From: Bradyrhizobium lablabi
GTDB lineage: Bacteria; Pseudomonadota; Alphaproteobacteria; Rhizobiales; Xanthobacteraceae
NCBI RefSeq assembly: GCF_018131005.1
Contig: NZ_JAFCJK010000010.1
Location: 1-64,000, forward strand
DNA: 64,000 nt
Direction of reading: 5' to 3'
Shown here: one piece after another, positions 28,340 through 36,605 of the stretch
Layout of the letters: every line of letters begins with the position of its first letter
How positions within the stretch are numbered: the stretch's first letter is position 1
Made by a program: the position numbers and the translations under genes
Notes under the pieces: model-generated
Databases searched by the model: none
The model's input: only the letters and a program-made list of their open reading frames with translations
Told to the model about the DNA's origin: nothing

Positions 28340-29104
28340 TCACCGTCCAACGAGTGGCAAGTTCCCTTTCCCGGCCAAGACCTCCTTCACCTCTTTATTA
28401 GGCACACCTGACTCATCATTGAGCAGCAGCGCGGCATGGATGCATGTCGGCGCCCGTCCGCCCTTGGTGGCGCGGATCAGGATCCGGATCGCCGGCGCGG
28501 TCCCATCAGCGTGAACCGGCAGAATCTCGACGCTGCCGAAGCCGCGCTCAAGCGCAGTCAAGACCTCGCCGATGCCGTCGGCCCGCCAGATCAGCGCCAG
28601 CCTGCCGTTCGATTTCAGGATCCGCCGCGCGGCGTGCACCCAGCCTTGCAGCGTCGTCGCGCTCGCCACGTGCGCGACTTCGCGGATCTTGTCCGGGGAG
28701 GCGCGATGCCTTGCGGCATCGTTGAACGGCGGGTTCATCAGCACGACGTCTGCGCCGTCGGGGGGAAGACCTGCGGCTGCGAAAGCTTCGGCTGACGCCT
28801 CGACGTCGAGCACCGCGACGTCGGCTGCAATCGCATTGGCCGCAGCATTGCCGCGCGCCAATTCCGCCAGTGCCGCATCGATCTCGACAAGAACAAGCGC
28901 GATGCCCGGAACCCGCCGTGCCACGGCGAGGCCCGCGGCGCCGACGCCGGCGCCGAGATCGACGACACGATCGCCCGCCCGGGCCGGCGTCGCGGCAGCA
29001 AGCAGGATGGCGTCATGGCCGGCGCGATGGCCGGCACGCGGCTGCCGCAACAACAACTGCCCGCCGAGAAAACCGTCCTCAGTAACGGCGGCAGGCTCAC
29101 TCAT
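28340..29104 (-). CDS. TrmN6-like tRNA adenine-N6 methyltransferase
   Basis: A 254-aa SAM-dependent methyltransferase. Motif I is VVDLGAGVGAAGLAVA, the acidic loop LVEIDAALAELA, and the N6-adenine signature VVLMNPPFNDAARHRASPD. It fits the TrmN6/YfiC group, which methylates A37 of tRNA1(Val). The C-terminal part (KGGRAPTCIHAALLLNDE) is characteristic of that group. Its start overlaps the DUF2007 gene by 8 nt. Confidence 0.82.
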   Translation of the reverse strand: MSEPAAVTEDGFLGGQLLLRQPRAGHRAGHDAILLAAATPARAGDRVVDLGAGVGAAGLAVARRVPGIALVLVEIDAALAELARGNAAANAIAADVAVLDVEASAEAFAAAGLPPDGADVVLMNPPFNDAARHRASPDKIREVAHVASATTLQGWVHAARRILKSNGRLALIWRADGIGEVLTALERGFGSVEILPVHADGTAPAIRILIRATKGGRAPTCIHAALLLNDESGVPNKEVKEVLAGKGNLPLVGR

Positions 29105-29324
29105 CGGAGCGCAATTCGTGGCCGAGGCCGGCCTCGGTCAGAATCTGGCGCGCCTCTCGGTGATCATCTTCATGCACCAGGATTCGCCGCGGCAGCACGC
29201 CGAGCGAGCCCTCGATGATGCTCATGTTCTGGTCCAGCACCAGATGATGGATGTTGGCGCCATCGAGCAGCGCGCCGATGGCGGAAACCAGCACCAGGTC
29301 GTTGGTCCGAACCAATTCCCTCAA
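29097..29324 (-). CDS. DUF2007 small protein
   Basis: A 75-aa protein: MRELVRTNDLVLVSAIGALLDGANIHHLVLDQNMS, then SLGVLPRRILVHEDDHREARQIL. This is the compact DUF2007 pattern, often called a putative signal-transducing protein, with no proven activity. It overlaps the downstream methyltransferase gene by 8 nt, which implies coupling. Divergent from the polyprenyl synthase gene. Confidence 0.82.
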   Translation of the reverse strand: MRELVRTNDLVLVSAIGALLDGANIHHLVLDQNMSIIEGSLGVLPRRILVHEDDHREARQILTEAGLGHELRSDE

Positions 29325-29460
29325 ATCACGTTCTCCTGAGAAAGCCGGCTTTCACGCGCCTGCGACACCTGTCAACAGCTTCGTGGCCTTGCCGCTTCAA
29401 CGCGCAGTTTCTATTGTTATAGCTCAGGATAGCGCGAATTCGGCAAAATTGGAGACCAGC

Positions 29461-30471
29461 GTGGCGGTTATTGTACCCTTCGAGAGCCCGTCCAATGCAT
29501 CGATCGACGGGCTGGTTGGGCTTGTCGCCGCCGACATGGAACGTGTCAACGCGACCATTATTTCGCGCACTGGCTCCGAGGTCACCATGATCCCCGAGGT
29601 CGCCAACCACCTGATCTCTTCCGGCGGAAAAAGGCTGCGTCCGATGCTTACATTGGCGATGGCGCAGCTCTCCGACTATTCCGGGGACGGCCATGTCAAG
29701 CTCGCGGCCGCGGTCGAGTTCATGCACACCGCGACGCTGCTGCATGACGACGTGGTCGACGAGAGCGAGCTGCGCCGCGGGAAATTGTCTGCGCGGATGC
29801 TGTGGGGAAATGAGGCGAGCGTGCTGGTCGGCGACTTTCTGCTCGGGCAGGCGTTTCGCATGATGGTCGAGGTCGGCTCGCTGCGCGCGCTCGACATCCT
29901 TTCGGCTGCCGCCGCCACCATCGCCGAGGGCGAGGTGATGCAGCTCGCGGCCGCAAAGAACACCGCGACCACCGAGGACGAATACCTCGCGGTGATCAGA
30001 GGGAAGACCGCCGAGCTGTTTGCCGCCGCCTGCGAGGTCGGCCCCGCGATCGCCAATCGGCCGAAGGCAGAGCAGACTGCGTGCCGCTCGGTCGGCATGA
30101 ATCTCGGTATCGCCTTCCAGCTCGTCGACGACGTGCTCGACTATGGCGGCAAGTCCGCCAAGCTCGGCAAGAATGTCGGTGACGATTTCCGCGAGGGCAA
30201 GATCACGCTGCCGGTGGTTCTGGCGTTCCGCCGCGGCAACGACAGCGAACGAAAATTCTGGATTCGCGCGCTGGAGCGCGGCGAGATCGGCCCGAACGAT
30301 CTCGACCACGCCATCGGCCTGATGACCAAGCACCGCGCCCTCGAAGACACGATCAGCCGCGCCCAGCACTATGGCGCGATGGCCGTCGACGCGCTCGCGC
30401 TGTTCCCGCCCTCGCCGATGAAGACGGCGCTGGAAGAGGTGGTCGCGTTCTGCCTCGCACGATCGCATTGA
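29461..30471 (+). CDS. ispB: Polyprenyl (octa/decaprenyl) diphosphate synthase
   Basis: A 336-aa trans-prenyltransferase that builds the ubiquinone side chain. First Asp-rich motif LLHDDVVDESELRRGK, second FQLVDDVLDYGG, with GGKRLRPMLTLA for IPP binding. Chain length (C40 or C50) cannot be read with certainty; in this group the quinone is usually Q10. GTG 29461 is chosen: GGAGA lies 6 to 10 nt upstream and the encoded start MAVIVPFE fits; the longer frame upstream runs through the DUF2007 gene. Confidence 0.93.
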   Translation: MAVIVPFESPSNASIDGLVGLVAADMERVNATIISRTGSEVTMIPEVANHLISSGGKRLRPMLTLAMAQLSDYSGDGHVKLAAAVEFMHTATLLHDDVVDESELRRGKLSARMLWGNEASVLVGDFLLGQAFRMMVEVGSLRALDILSAAAATIAEGEVMQLAAAKNTATTEDEYLAVIRGKTAELFAAACEVGPAIANRPKAEQTACRSVGMNLGIAFQLVDDVLDYGGKSAKLGKNVGDDFREGKITLPVVLAFRRGNDSERKFWIRALERGEIGPNDLDHAIGLMTKHRALEDTISRAQHYGAMAVDALALFPPSPMKTALEEVVAFCLARSH

Positions 30472-30510
30472 CAACTCGGTTCTTATTCCATCAGAACCGA
30501 TAATGCTGTT

Positions 30511-30610
30511 GAGCGCGATGAGGCGAGGATGAATCATCATCGCGCTCTATTTTCTGTTTGAGCACGACCTTTTCGGAAGACCGCTACACACTCTTCCGGA
30601 TCATACGCTA
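30511..30610 (-). repeat. Dispersed 'TGATCCGGAAAAGTGTG' repeat, copy 1
   Basis: Read on the minus strand this copy starts near TATGATCCGGAAGAGTGTGT, then GCGGTCTTCC and GCTCAAACA, and ends in a hairpin with arms GAGCGCGATGA (30512-30522) and TCATCGCGCTC (30538-30548). Two further copies in this window share the same order of blocks (36491-36600 and 53990-54231). It lies just past the ispE stop and could act as its terminator. Confidence 0.8.
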
Positions 30611-31495
30611 GCTCAGCGAGCCCGCATGCACCCACCAAGTGGGGTGATCGGCGCGAAGTTTCTCGCCGGCGGCGCGGGCATCAGCGTCTTTCTCGAAGAT
30701 CGCAAAACAAGTCGCACCCGATCCCGACATGCGCACGAGCCGCACGCCGGCGGCAGCGCCGAGCGCCGCCAGCACATCGCGGATCACGGGTTCGACGCGC
30801 GCGGCTGGTCCTTCGAGGTCGTTGGTACCGCCGGCGAGCGCGTCGATCCATTCATTGATCGCGCAGCCCGCCTCCGGCCAGGATGGCGTCTGCATCAGGA
30901 CATCGGTGGCGCCGATCAGGAGTTCGCCATGACGCAGGCCAAGCGCATTGAACACGTCCTTGGTCGCGACCGGCACCCGCGGATTGACCAGCACACATGG
31001 TAGTTTCGGCAGGCTGAGCGGCAGCAGGGTCTCACCGACGCCGGTCATGTCGCAGGCGCGCGAGCCGAGGCACACCGGCACATCGGCGCCGGCCTGCAGC
31101 GCAACCTCGCGGATCCGCACATCGTCGATAGCAAGCTCGTTGAGCCGCGCGAGCAGCCGCAGCGCCGCGGCCGCGTCCGCCGAGCCGCCGCCGATGCCGG
31201 CGGCGACCGGCAGCACCTTCTCCAGCGTGAAGTGGCCCACCTTGAGGTCCGCGACGCGCTCGCCGAGCAGGCGCGCGGCCTTGATCACCAGATTGTCTGA
31301 CGTTTCGCCGCAGTCGGCCGCGAGTGGACCCGCCAACTCCAGCGAGAGCGTGGAGCCCGGCTCTAGCGTCAGGCGATCGGCGCAATCGGCAAATGCGACG
31401 ACGCTCTCCAGATCATGATAACCATCGACGCGGCGGCCAACGACCCGCAAGGTGAGATTGACCTTGGCACGCCCCTCTTCAACCAACGCCGGCAC
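30608..31495 (-). CDS. ispE: 4-diphosphocytidyl-2-C-methyl-D-erythritol kinase
   Basis: A 295-aa GHMP kinase of the MEP isoprenoid pathway. Seen: the N-terminal EEGRAKVNLTLRVVGRRVDGYHDL with the catalytic Lys, the ATP loop LPVAAGIGGGSADAAAALRLL, GADVPVCLGSRACDMTGVGE, and the C-terminal VRLVRMSGSGATCFAIF. It feeds precursors to the neighbouring polyprenyl synthase pathway, although the two genes face different ways. Confidence 0.95.
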   Translation of the reverse strand: MPALVEEGRAKVNLTLRVVGRRVDGYHDLESVVAFADCADRLTLEPGSTLSLELAGPLAADCGETSDNLVIKAARLLGERVADLKVGHFTLEKVLPVAAGIGGGSADAAAALRLLARLNELAIDDVRIREVALQAGADVPVCLGSRACDMTGVGETLLPLSLPKLPCVLVNPRVPVATKDVFNALGLRHGELLIGATDVLMQTPSWPEAGCAINEWIDALAGGTNDLEGPAARVEPVIRDVLAALGAAAGVRLVRMSGSGATCFAIFEKDADARAAGEKLRADHPTWWVHAGSLS

Positions 31496-31671
31496 GGCGA
31501 AACAACCCTCAATAAAAATCAGATCGGGATGCGATTACAGTAAATCGCATCACGATCCTATCCCTTTGTTTGACACGGATTTCACGCGCAATCTGCCATC
31601 CCGGCCTGTCCCGGGTGTGACAATTCGAAAGCGTTAGCGCCGAAGTCCCGCGCGGCCGCGGCCCTCTCCGA

Positions 31672-33453
31672 TCAGCCGCCCTTGCCTTCTTCTTTCTTCT
31701 TGTCGACGGAGGCCGCGGACGACGTGTCCTCGGGCAGACCGTTGTCGATCTTGGCCTGGATCTTCGGCAGTTCTTCGGGCTCGGGCTTGAGGTCGCGCGC
31801 ATGCGCCCACTGGAATTTCGCCTCCAGCGTACGCCCGACGCGCCAATAGGCGTCGCCGAGATGGTCGTTGATGGTCGGGTCTTCGGGCTTCAGGTCGATC
31901 GCGCGCTCGAGGTTCTTCACCGCCTCGTCGTAATTGCCGATGCGGTAATAGGCCCAGCCGAGCGAATCCACGATGTAGCCGTCGTCGGGGCGCTGATCGA
32001 CGGCACGCTTGATCATCTTCATGCCTTCGTCGAGGTTGATACCCTGGTCGATCCAGGAATAGCCGAGATAGTTCAGCACATGCGGCTGCTCGGGCTGCAT
32101 CTCCAGCGCCTTGCGCATATCCGCCTCGGCCTTGTTCCACTGCTTGGAGCGCTCCTCGCAGATGCCGCGATAGTAGTAGGTGACCCAGGCGTTCTTGTCG
32201 CCGCCGGCCGGCAGCGCGTCGATCGCCTGCGAATAGGTGGTCGCGCAGTCGGAGAATTTCTTGCGGCCGCGCTCGATGTTGCCAAGCGCCATGATCGCCT
32301 CGACATCCTTCGGCGATTCCGCGGCGACGTCCTTGAGAATCTTGATCGCCTCGTCGCTGCGGTCGGCGGCGTCGAGATTGGTCGCGAGCTGAATCTGGGC
32401 GTTGCGTTTCAGCGACGAACTCGCCGGCATCCGCTCGTAGATCTTGATCGCCATCTGCGGCTTCTTCACGGATTCATAGAGATCCGCGAGCGACAACAGC
32501 GCCAGCGGGTGATGGGGCTGCAGATAGAGCGCAAGCTGAAGATAGACCAGCGCGAGATCCTCCCCGCCGCGCCGCGTCAGCGTCGCGCCGATGCCGTAGA
32601 GCGCCTCGGCGGCGCCGGCCTGCGCCGAATCGACGAGCGGCGGCAGTTTCTTGCCTGCCTTCGCTTCCTTGATGCCGTCGATCACCAGCGGATGACGCGG
32701 CAGCTTCTTGTCGAACGCCTCGTACATCGCGGTCGCGGTTGCCGCATCCTTGTTGCGCGACGACCAGCGCGCATATTCGTCAACCGTTCGCAGCATGGAA
32801 TCGTCGAGCTTGTAGGCGCGCTCGAGACGCGCGCCCGCGTCCTTTTCCTTGCCCGCGAGTTCAAGGATCATGCCGGCATGCAGGTCCTTGAAGATCGGGT
32901 ACCAATCCGGCCCGGTCAGCTTGTCGATATTCGCGACAGCGGTCTTCGAATCGCCGGCGCCGTAGCTTGCCCACGCCGTGAGCAGAGTCGCGATGAGGTC
33001 GGTGATGGGCCCGCGGACCGATTGATTGATGTTGGACTGCGCGCTTGCGTATCTCTTCAGCTTGAGATCGCGGACGCCGACCACGAGACGCGCGACGCGA
33101 TTGGCCTTGTCCTGGCTCAGGATGCGGTCGGCGAGTTTGACCGCCTCGTCGATGTCGCCGTCCGCGAGCGAGGAGATGAAGGCGCGGTCCAGCAGCTCAC
33201 TGTTCTTCGGATCGGTGCGCAGCGCCGAGCGGTAAAACGCCGCAGCCGACGCCGCGTCGCGCTCCACGCTCGCATGACGCGCGGCAAGATAGCTGCCGGC
33301 GGTGGTCAATGATTTCAGGTCGTTCCTGGTCGGAAACTGCGCCGTATTGTCGGTGGGATGGTCGGGCGTCTGCGCCAACAGCGAGCCGGGCGCGGCAAGC
33401 GCTGCGGCGGCTATGATTGCAAACGTCAGGCGGTTGAAACGATTGGACAGCAT
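31672..33453 (-). CDS. Exported tetratricopeptide-repeat protein
   Basis: A 593-aa protein. The N-terminus LTFAIIAAAALAAPGSLLAQ after MLSNRFNR is a signal peptide, which fixes ATG 33453. At least ten TPR-like helical hairpins follow, for example ALALLSLADLYESVKKPQMAI, then WNKAEADMRKALEMQPEQPH, then DGYIVDSLGWAYYRIGNYDEA. The tail is Glu/Lys-rich (KKKEEGKGG). Such proteins scaffold envelope complexes; no partner is visible here. Upstream of ispE on the same strand with a 176-nt gap. Confidence 0.88.
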   Translation of the reverse strand: MLSNRFNRLTFAIIAAAALAAPGSLLAQTPDHPTDNTAQFPTRNDLKSLTTAGSYLAARHASVERDAASAAAFYRSALRTDPKNSELLDRAFISSLADGDIDEAVKLADRILSQDKANRVARLVVGVRDLKLKRYASAQSNINQSVRGPITDLIATLLTAWASYGAGDSKTAVANIDKLTGPDWYPIFKDLHAGMILELAGKEKDAGARLERAYKLDDSMLRTVDEYARWSSRNKDAATATAMYEAFDKKLPRHPLVIDGIKEAKAGKKLPPLVDSAQAGAAEALYGIGATLTRRGGEDLALVYLQLALYLQPHHPLALLSLADLYESVKKPQMAIKIYERMPASSSLKRNAQIQLATNLDAADRSDEAIKILKDVAAESPKDVEAIMALGNIERGRKKFSDCATTYSQAIDALPAGGDKNAWVTYYYRGICEERSKQWNKAEADMRKALEMQPEQPHVLNYLGYSWIDQGINLDEGMKMIKRAVDQRPDDGYIVDSLGWAYYRIGNYDEAVKNLERAIDLKPEDPTINDHLGDAYWRVGRTLEAKFQWAHARDLKPEPEELPKIQAKIDNGLPEDTSSAASVDKKKEEGKGG

Positions 33454-33823
33454 CACGGTCGCCTTGCTCCAGGGATTTACGGCCAAGATCCTGCGATCAA
33501 TCTCGCATGCGAACCCAAGCGGCGGCATCACGGCTCGCGACAATGCCGCTTTTGGCGTCCAACCGCAAGGACGCGGCGAATCGATCGGCAGATTAGACCT
33601 TTACGGCCACCGAGCCAGCCGGTGCCATCGCAAAACGCTTGCACTGTGGCCGTATCGTGGCCGTCCCGGCCCAATCGCGCTGGAAAACCGAATGATCGAC
33701 GCGCGACAGGTTCCACCTCTCCCCTTTCGGAAGGTCTCAAAAGACGAGGCGGAATGGAGTTTGGGGCGCCTCCTCGCGGCAGCGGCGCCCCACTCACGCA
33801 AACGTGGTCGCGCCCCGCATTTG
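33454..33823. other. Gene-free gap between TPR protein and etfQO
   Basis: I see no gene. A GC-rich hairpin with arms GGGGCGCC and GGCGCCCC lies at about 33759-33791, downstream of the etfQO stop, and could end its transcript although no T-run follows. The promoter of the TPR gene should lie within about 33454-33600. Overlapping short frames on both strands look like noise. Confidence 0.5.
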
Positions 33824-35482
33824 TTACATCGCCTCGTAATTCGGTCCGCCGCCACCCTCGGGGGGAACCCAGGTGATATTGCCGTTTGGGTCCTTCACGT
33901 CGCAGGTCTTGCAATGGACGCAGTTCTGCGCGTTGATCTGGAAGCGCACTTCCGATCCCTCCCCGACCCATTCATAGACGCCGGCCGGGCAGTAGCGGTT
34001 GGAAGGGCCGGCGAAGACATCGTGCTCCGAGGCCTTCTGCAGATTCATGTCGGCGACCTTGAGATGGACCGGCTGGTCCTCTTCATGATTGGTGTTGGAG
34101 AGGAATACCGACGACAGCTTATCGAAGGAGATCTTGCCGTCCGGCTTCGGATAGGCGATCGGCTGGTGCTGCTTGGCTGCATCCAGCGTCTTGCGGTCGG
34201 GCTTGGCGTGCGACTGGGTTCCGAACAGCGAGAAGCCCAGCGTGTTGCACCACATGTCGATGCCGCCGAGCGCAACGCCGACGATGGTGCCGAACTTCGA
34301 CCACAGCGGCTTGACGTTGCGGACCTTGTGCAGGTCCTTACCCACGGCGGAATCGCGCCAGGCATTCTCGTATTCGACGAGTTCGTCATTGGCGCGGCCG
34401 GCGCCGAGCGCGGCGGCGACGTGCTCGGCGGCGAGCATGCCCGAGCCCATCGCGTTGTGCACGCCCTTGATGCGCGGCACGTTGACGAAGCCGGCCGCGC
34501 AGCCGATGAGCGCGCCGCCCGGAAAGGTGAGCCGCGGCACCGACTGGTAGCCGCCTTCGGTGATCGCACGCGCGCCATAGGCGAGCCGCTTGCCGCCTTC
34601 GAACACGCCGCGGATCGAGGGATGGGTCTTGAAGCGCTGGAATTCGTCGAACGGCGACAGGTACGGATCGTCGTAATTCAGATGAACGACGAAGCCGACC
34701 GCGACGCGATTGTCGTCGTAGTGGTAGAGGAACGAGCCGCCGCCGGTGGAATTGTTCAGGGGCCAGCCGAACGAATGCTGGATCAGGCCCTTCTGGTGCT
34801 TGGCCGGATCAACCTGCCAGACCTCCTTCAGTCCGATGCCGAATTTCGGCGGCTCGCTCTTGGCGTCGAGCTGATACTTCGCGATCAACTGCTTGGAAAG
34901 CGAGCCACGCGCGCCTTCGGCGAACAGCGTGTACTTGCCGAGAAGCTCCATGCCGCGAGTGTAGGAATCCTTGTGCGTGCCGTCCCTGGCGATGCCCATG
35001 TCGCCGGTCGCGATGCCGCGCACGCTCCCCCTGTCGTCATAGAGCACTTCCGCCGCCGCGAAGCCCGGATAGATCTCGACGCCGAGCGCCTCCGCCTTCG
35101 GCGCGAGCCAGCGGCAGACATTGCCGAGCGAGCCGATGTAGCAGTGATGGTTGTTCATCAACGGCGGCATCATGAAGTTCGGCAGCCGGATCGCGCCACC
35201 GGCAGTCATCCAGTAGAAGCGGTCGTCCTTCACCTGCGTTTTCAGCGGGCAATCGGCATCCTCGCGCCAGTCGGGGATCAGTCTGTCGAGCGACAGCGGA
35301 TCGATCACCGCGCCGGAGAGGATGTGTGCACCGACTTCCGACCCCTTCTCCACCACGACGATCGAGAGCTCGGGATTGAGCTGCTTCAGCCGGATCGCAG
35401 CCGACAGGCCCGAGGGGCCGGCGCCGACAATCACGACATCGAATTCCATGGACTCGCGCGGAGGGAGTTCTTCAGCACTCAT
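33824..35482 (-). CDS. etfD: Electron transfer flavoprotein-ubiquinone oxidoreductase
   Basis: A 552-aa inner-membrane-associated flavoprotein that passes electrons from ETF to ubiquinone during fatty-acid and amino-acid oxidation. Seen: FAD-binding FDVVIVGAGPSGLSAAIRL, GAHILSGAVIDPLSLDRLIPD, FAEGARGSLSKQLI, LIGCAAGFVNVPRIKGVHNA, and C-terminal ligands of a [4Fe-4S] cluster in NRYCPAGVYEW and NCVHCKTCDVKDPNGNI. The end VPPEGGGGPNYEAM is a family signature. Divergent from the uracil-DNA glycosylase gene. Confidence 0.96.
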   Translation of the reverse strand: MSAEELPPRESMEFDVVIVGAGPSGLSAAIRLKQLNPELSIVVVEKGSEVGAHILSGAVIDPLSLDRLIPDWREDADCPLKTQVKDDRFYWMTAGGAIRLPNFMMPPLMNNHHCYIGSLGNVCRWLAPKAEALGVEIYPGFAAAEVLYDDRGSVRGIATGDMGIARDGTHKDSYTRGMELLGKYTLFAEGARGSLSKQLIAKYQLDAKSEPPKFGIGLKEVWQVDPAKHQKGLIQHSFGWPLNNSTGGGSFLYHYDDNRVAVGFVVHLNYDDPYLSPFDEFQRFKTHPSIRGVFEGGKRLAYGARAITEGGYQSVPRLTFPGGALIGCAAGFVNVPRIKGVHNAMGSGMLAAEHVAAALGAGRANDELVEYENAWRDSAVGKDLHKVRNVKPLWSKFGTIVGVALGGIDMWCNTLGFSLFGTQSHAKPDRKTLDAAKQHQPIAYPKPDGKISFDKLSSVFLSNTNHEEDQPVHLKVADMNLQKASEHDVFAGPSNRYCPAGVYEWVGEGSEVRFQINAQNCVHCKTCDVKDPNGNITWVPPEGGGGPNYEAM

Positions 35483-35618
35483 GATCTGATCTCAGCCCGT
35501 TGAGAACGCTTCTAAGCTTTTCAGGGCCGTTGTTTCCGATTTTTGGCAGAAGGACAACCATGGAATTGCCGGTTGAGACGTTTCGCGCGCGCCCGATCCG
35601 TCCTAAATTGCCGATATC

Positions 35619-36440
35619 ATGACCGTGCCGCCTGAACCCACCCCTACGCTGAAGCAATTGCTGGCCTTTTACCTCGAGGCCGGGGTCGATTGCGCGCTGT
35701 CCGACGAGCCCGTGAACCGGCTGGAGGAGACGGACGCTGTTCCCTCGCCCGCGCCGCGCCCGATGGTGCAGCCCGATCCGCCGCGGCCGATGCCGGCCGT
35801 TCCGCGCAGCGAAATCACCGTCGCGCCGGAGGCCGCGATCGCGTCCGCGCGGGAAGCCGCGCGCACCGCGCCGACGCTTGAGCTGCTGCGGTCGCTGCTG
35901 GAAAATTTCGACGGCTGCGCGCTGAAGCACACCGCAACGAAACTGGTATTCGCCGACGGCAATCCGGAAGCGCGCGTGATGTTCGTCGGTGAGGCACCGG
36001 GCCGCGACGAGGACATCGAGGGCCTGCCATTCGTCGGCCGTTCGGGAAAGCTGCTCGACCGGATGATCGCGGCGATCGGGCTCGACCGCGGCAAGGCGTA
36101 TATCGCCAACGTGATCCCCTGGCGCCCGCCCGGCAACCGCACGCCGACGCCGCAGGAAACGCAAATCTGCCTGCCCTTCATCCGACGCCAGATCGAGCTC
36201 GTGAACCCCGACGTGCTGGTGACGCTCGGCAACCCCTCCACCCAGGCACTGCTCGGGACCCGCGAGGGCATCATGCGCACGCGTGGGCGGTGGTTCGACT
36301 ACGACACCGGCACGCGCAGCATCCGCGCCATTGCGACGTTCCATCCGGCCTATCTGTTGCGCTCGCCGTCCTACAAGCGGATGTCCTGGCAGGACCTGCG
36401 CGCGATCGCGAAGGCGCTGCAGCAGGCGGCGGCTTCGTAG
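35619..36440 (+). CDS. Family-4-like uracil-DNA glycosylase lacking two Fe-S cysteines
   Basis: A 273-aa DNA repair glycosylase. Motif A GEAPGRDEDIEGLPFVGRSG and motif B FHPAYLLRSP match family 4 (UDGa) enzymes. Family 4 binds a [4Fe-4S] cluster with four Cys; here only C100 and C184 remain, while F97 and W168 (IPWRPPGNRT) replace the others, so a cluster is unlikely. I recall an unusual uracil glycosylase of this sort, BdiUng, described from Bradyrhizobium diazoefficiens. The first 80 residues form a Pro-rich tail. Confidence 0.85.
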   Translation: MTVPPEPTPTLKQLLAFYLEAGVDCALSDEPVNRLEETDAVPSPAPRPMVQPDPPRPMPAVPRSEITVAPEAAIASAREAARTAPTLELLRSLLENFDGCALKHTATKLVFADGNPEARVMFVGEAPGRDEDIEGLPFVGRSGKLLDRMIAAIGLDRGKAYIANVIPWRPPGNRTPTPQETQICLPFIRRQIELVNPDVLVTLGNPSTQALLGTREGIMRTRGRWFDYDTGTRSIRAIATFHPAYLLRSPSYKRMSWQDLRAIAKALQQAAAS

Positions 36441-36490
36441 GATGGAGCGGCTCGCAGCGCGTCTCCAGGATCAGGGCTGACCCAAACCAA

Positions 36491-36600
36491 GGCATGATCT
36501 GGAAAAGTGTGCGGCGGTCTTCCCTCGCGACAAACGCGAAGCGTTTACGCGGAGATCATGCGCAAACAACAAGCCGCGCGATGATGGTTCATCCTGATCC
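36491..36600 (+). repeat. Dispersed 'TGATCCGGAAAAGTGTG' repeat, copy 2
   Basis: Starts GGCATGATCTGGAAAAGTGT, continues CGGCGGTCTTCC, CTCGCGACAAACGCG, ATCATGCGCAAACAACAA and GCGCGATGATGGTTCATCC. The block order matches copies 1 and 3, but the distal hairpin arm is missing. It lies between the glycosylase stop and the convergent GT39-like gene. Confidence 0.8.
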
Positions 36601-36605
36601 GCACT

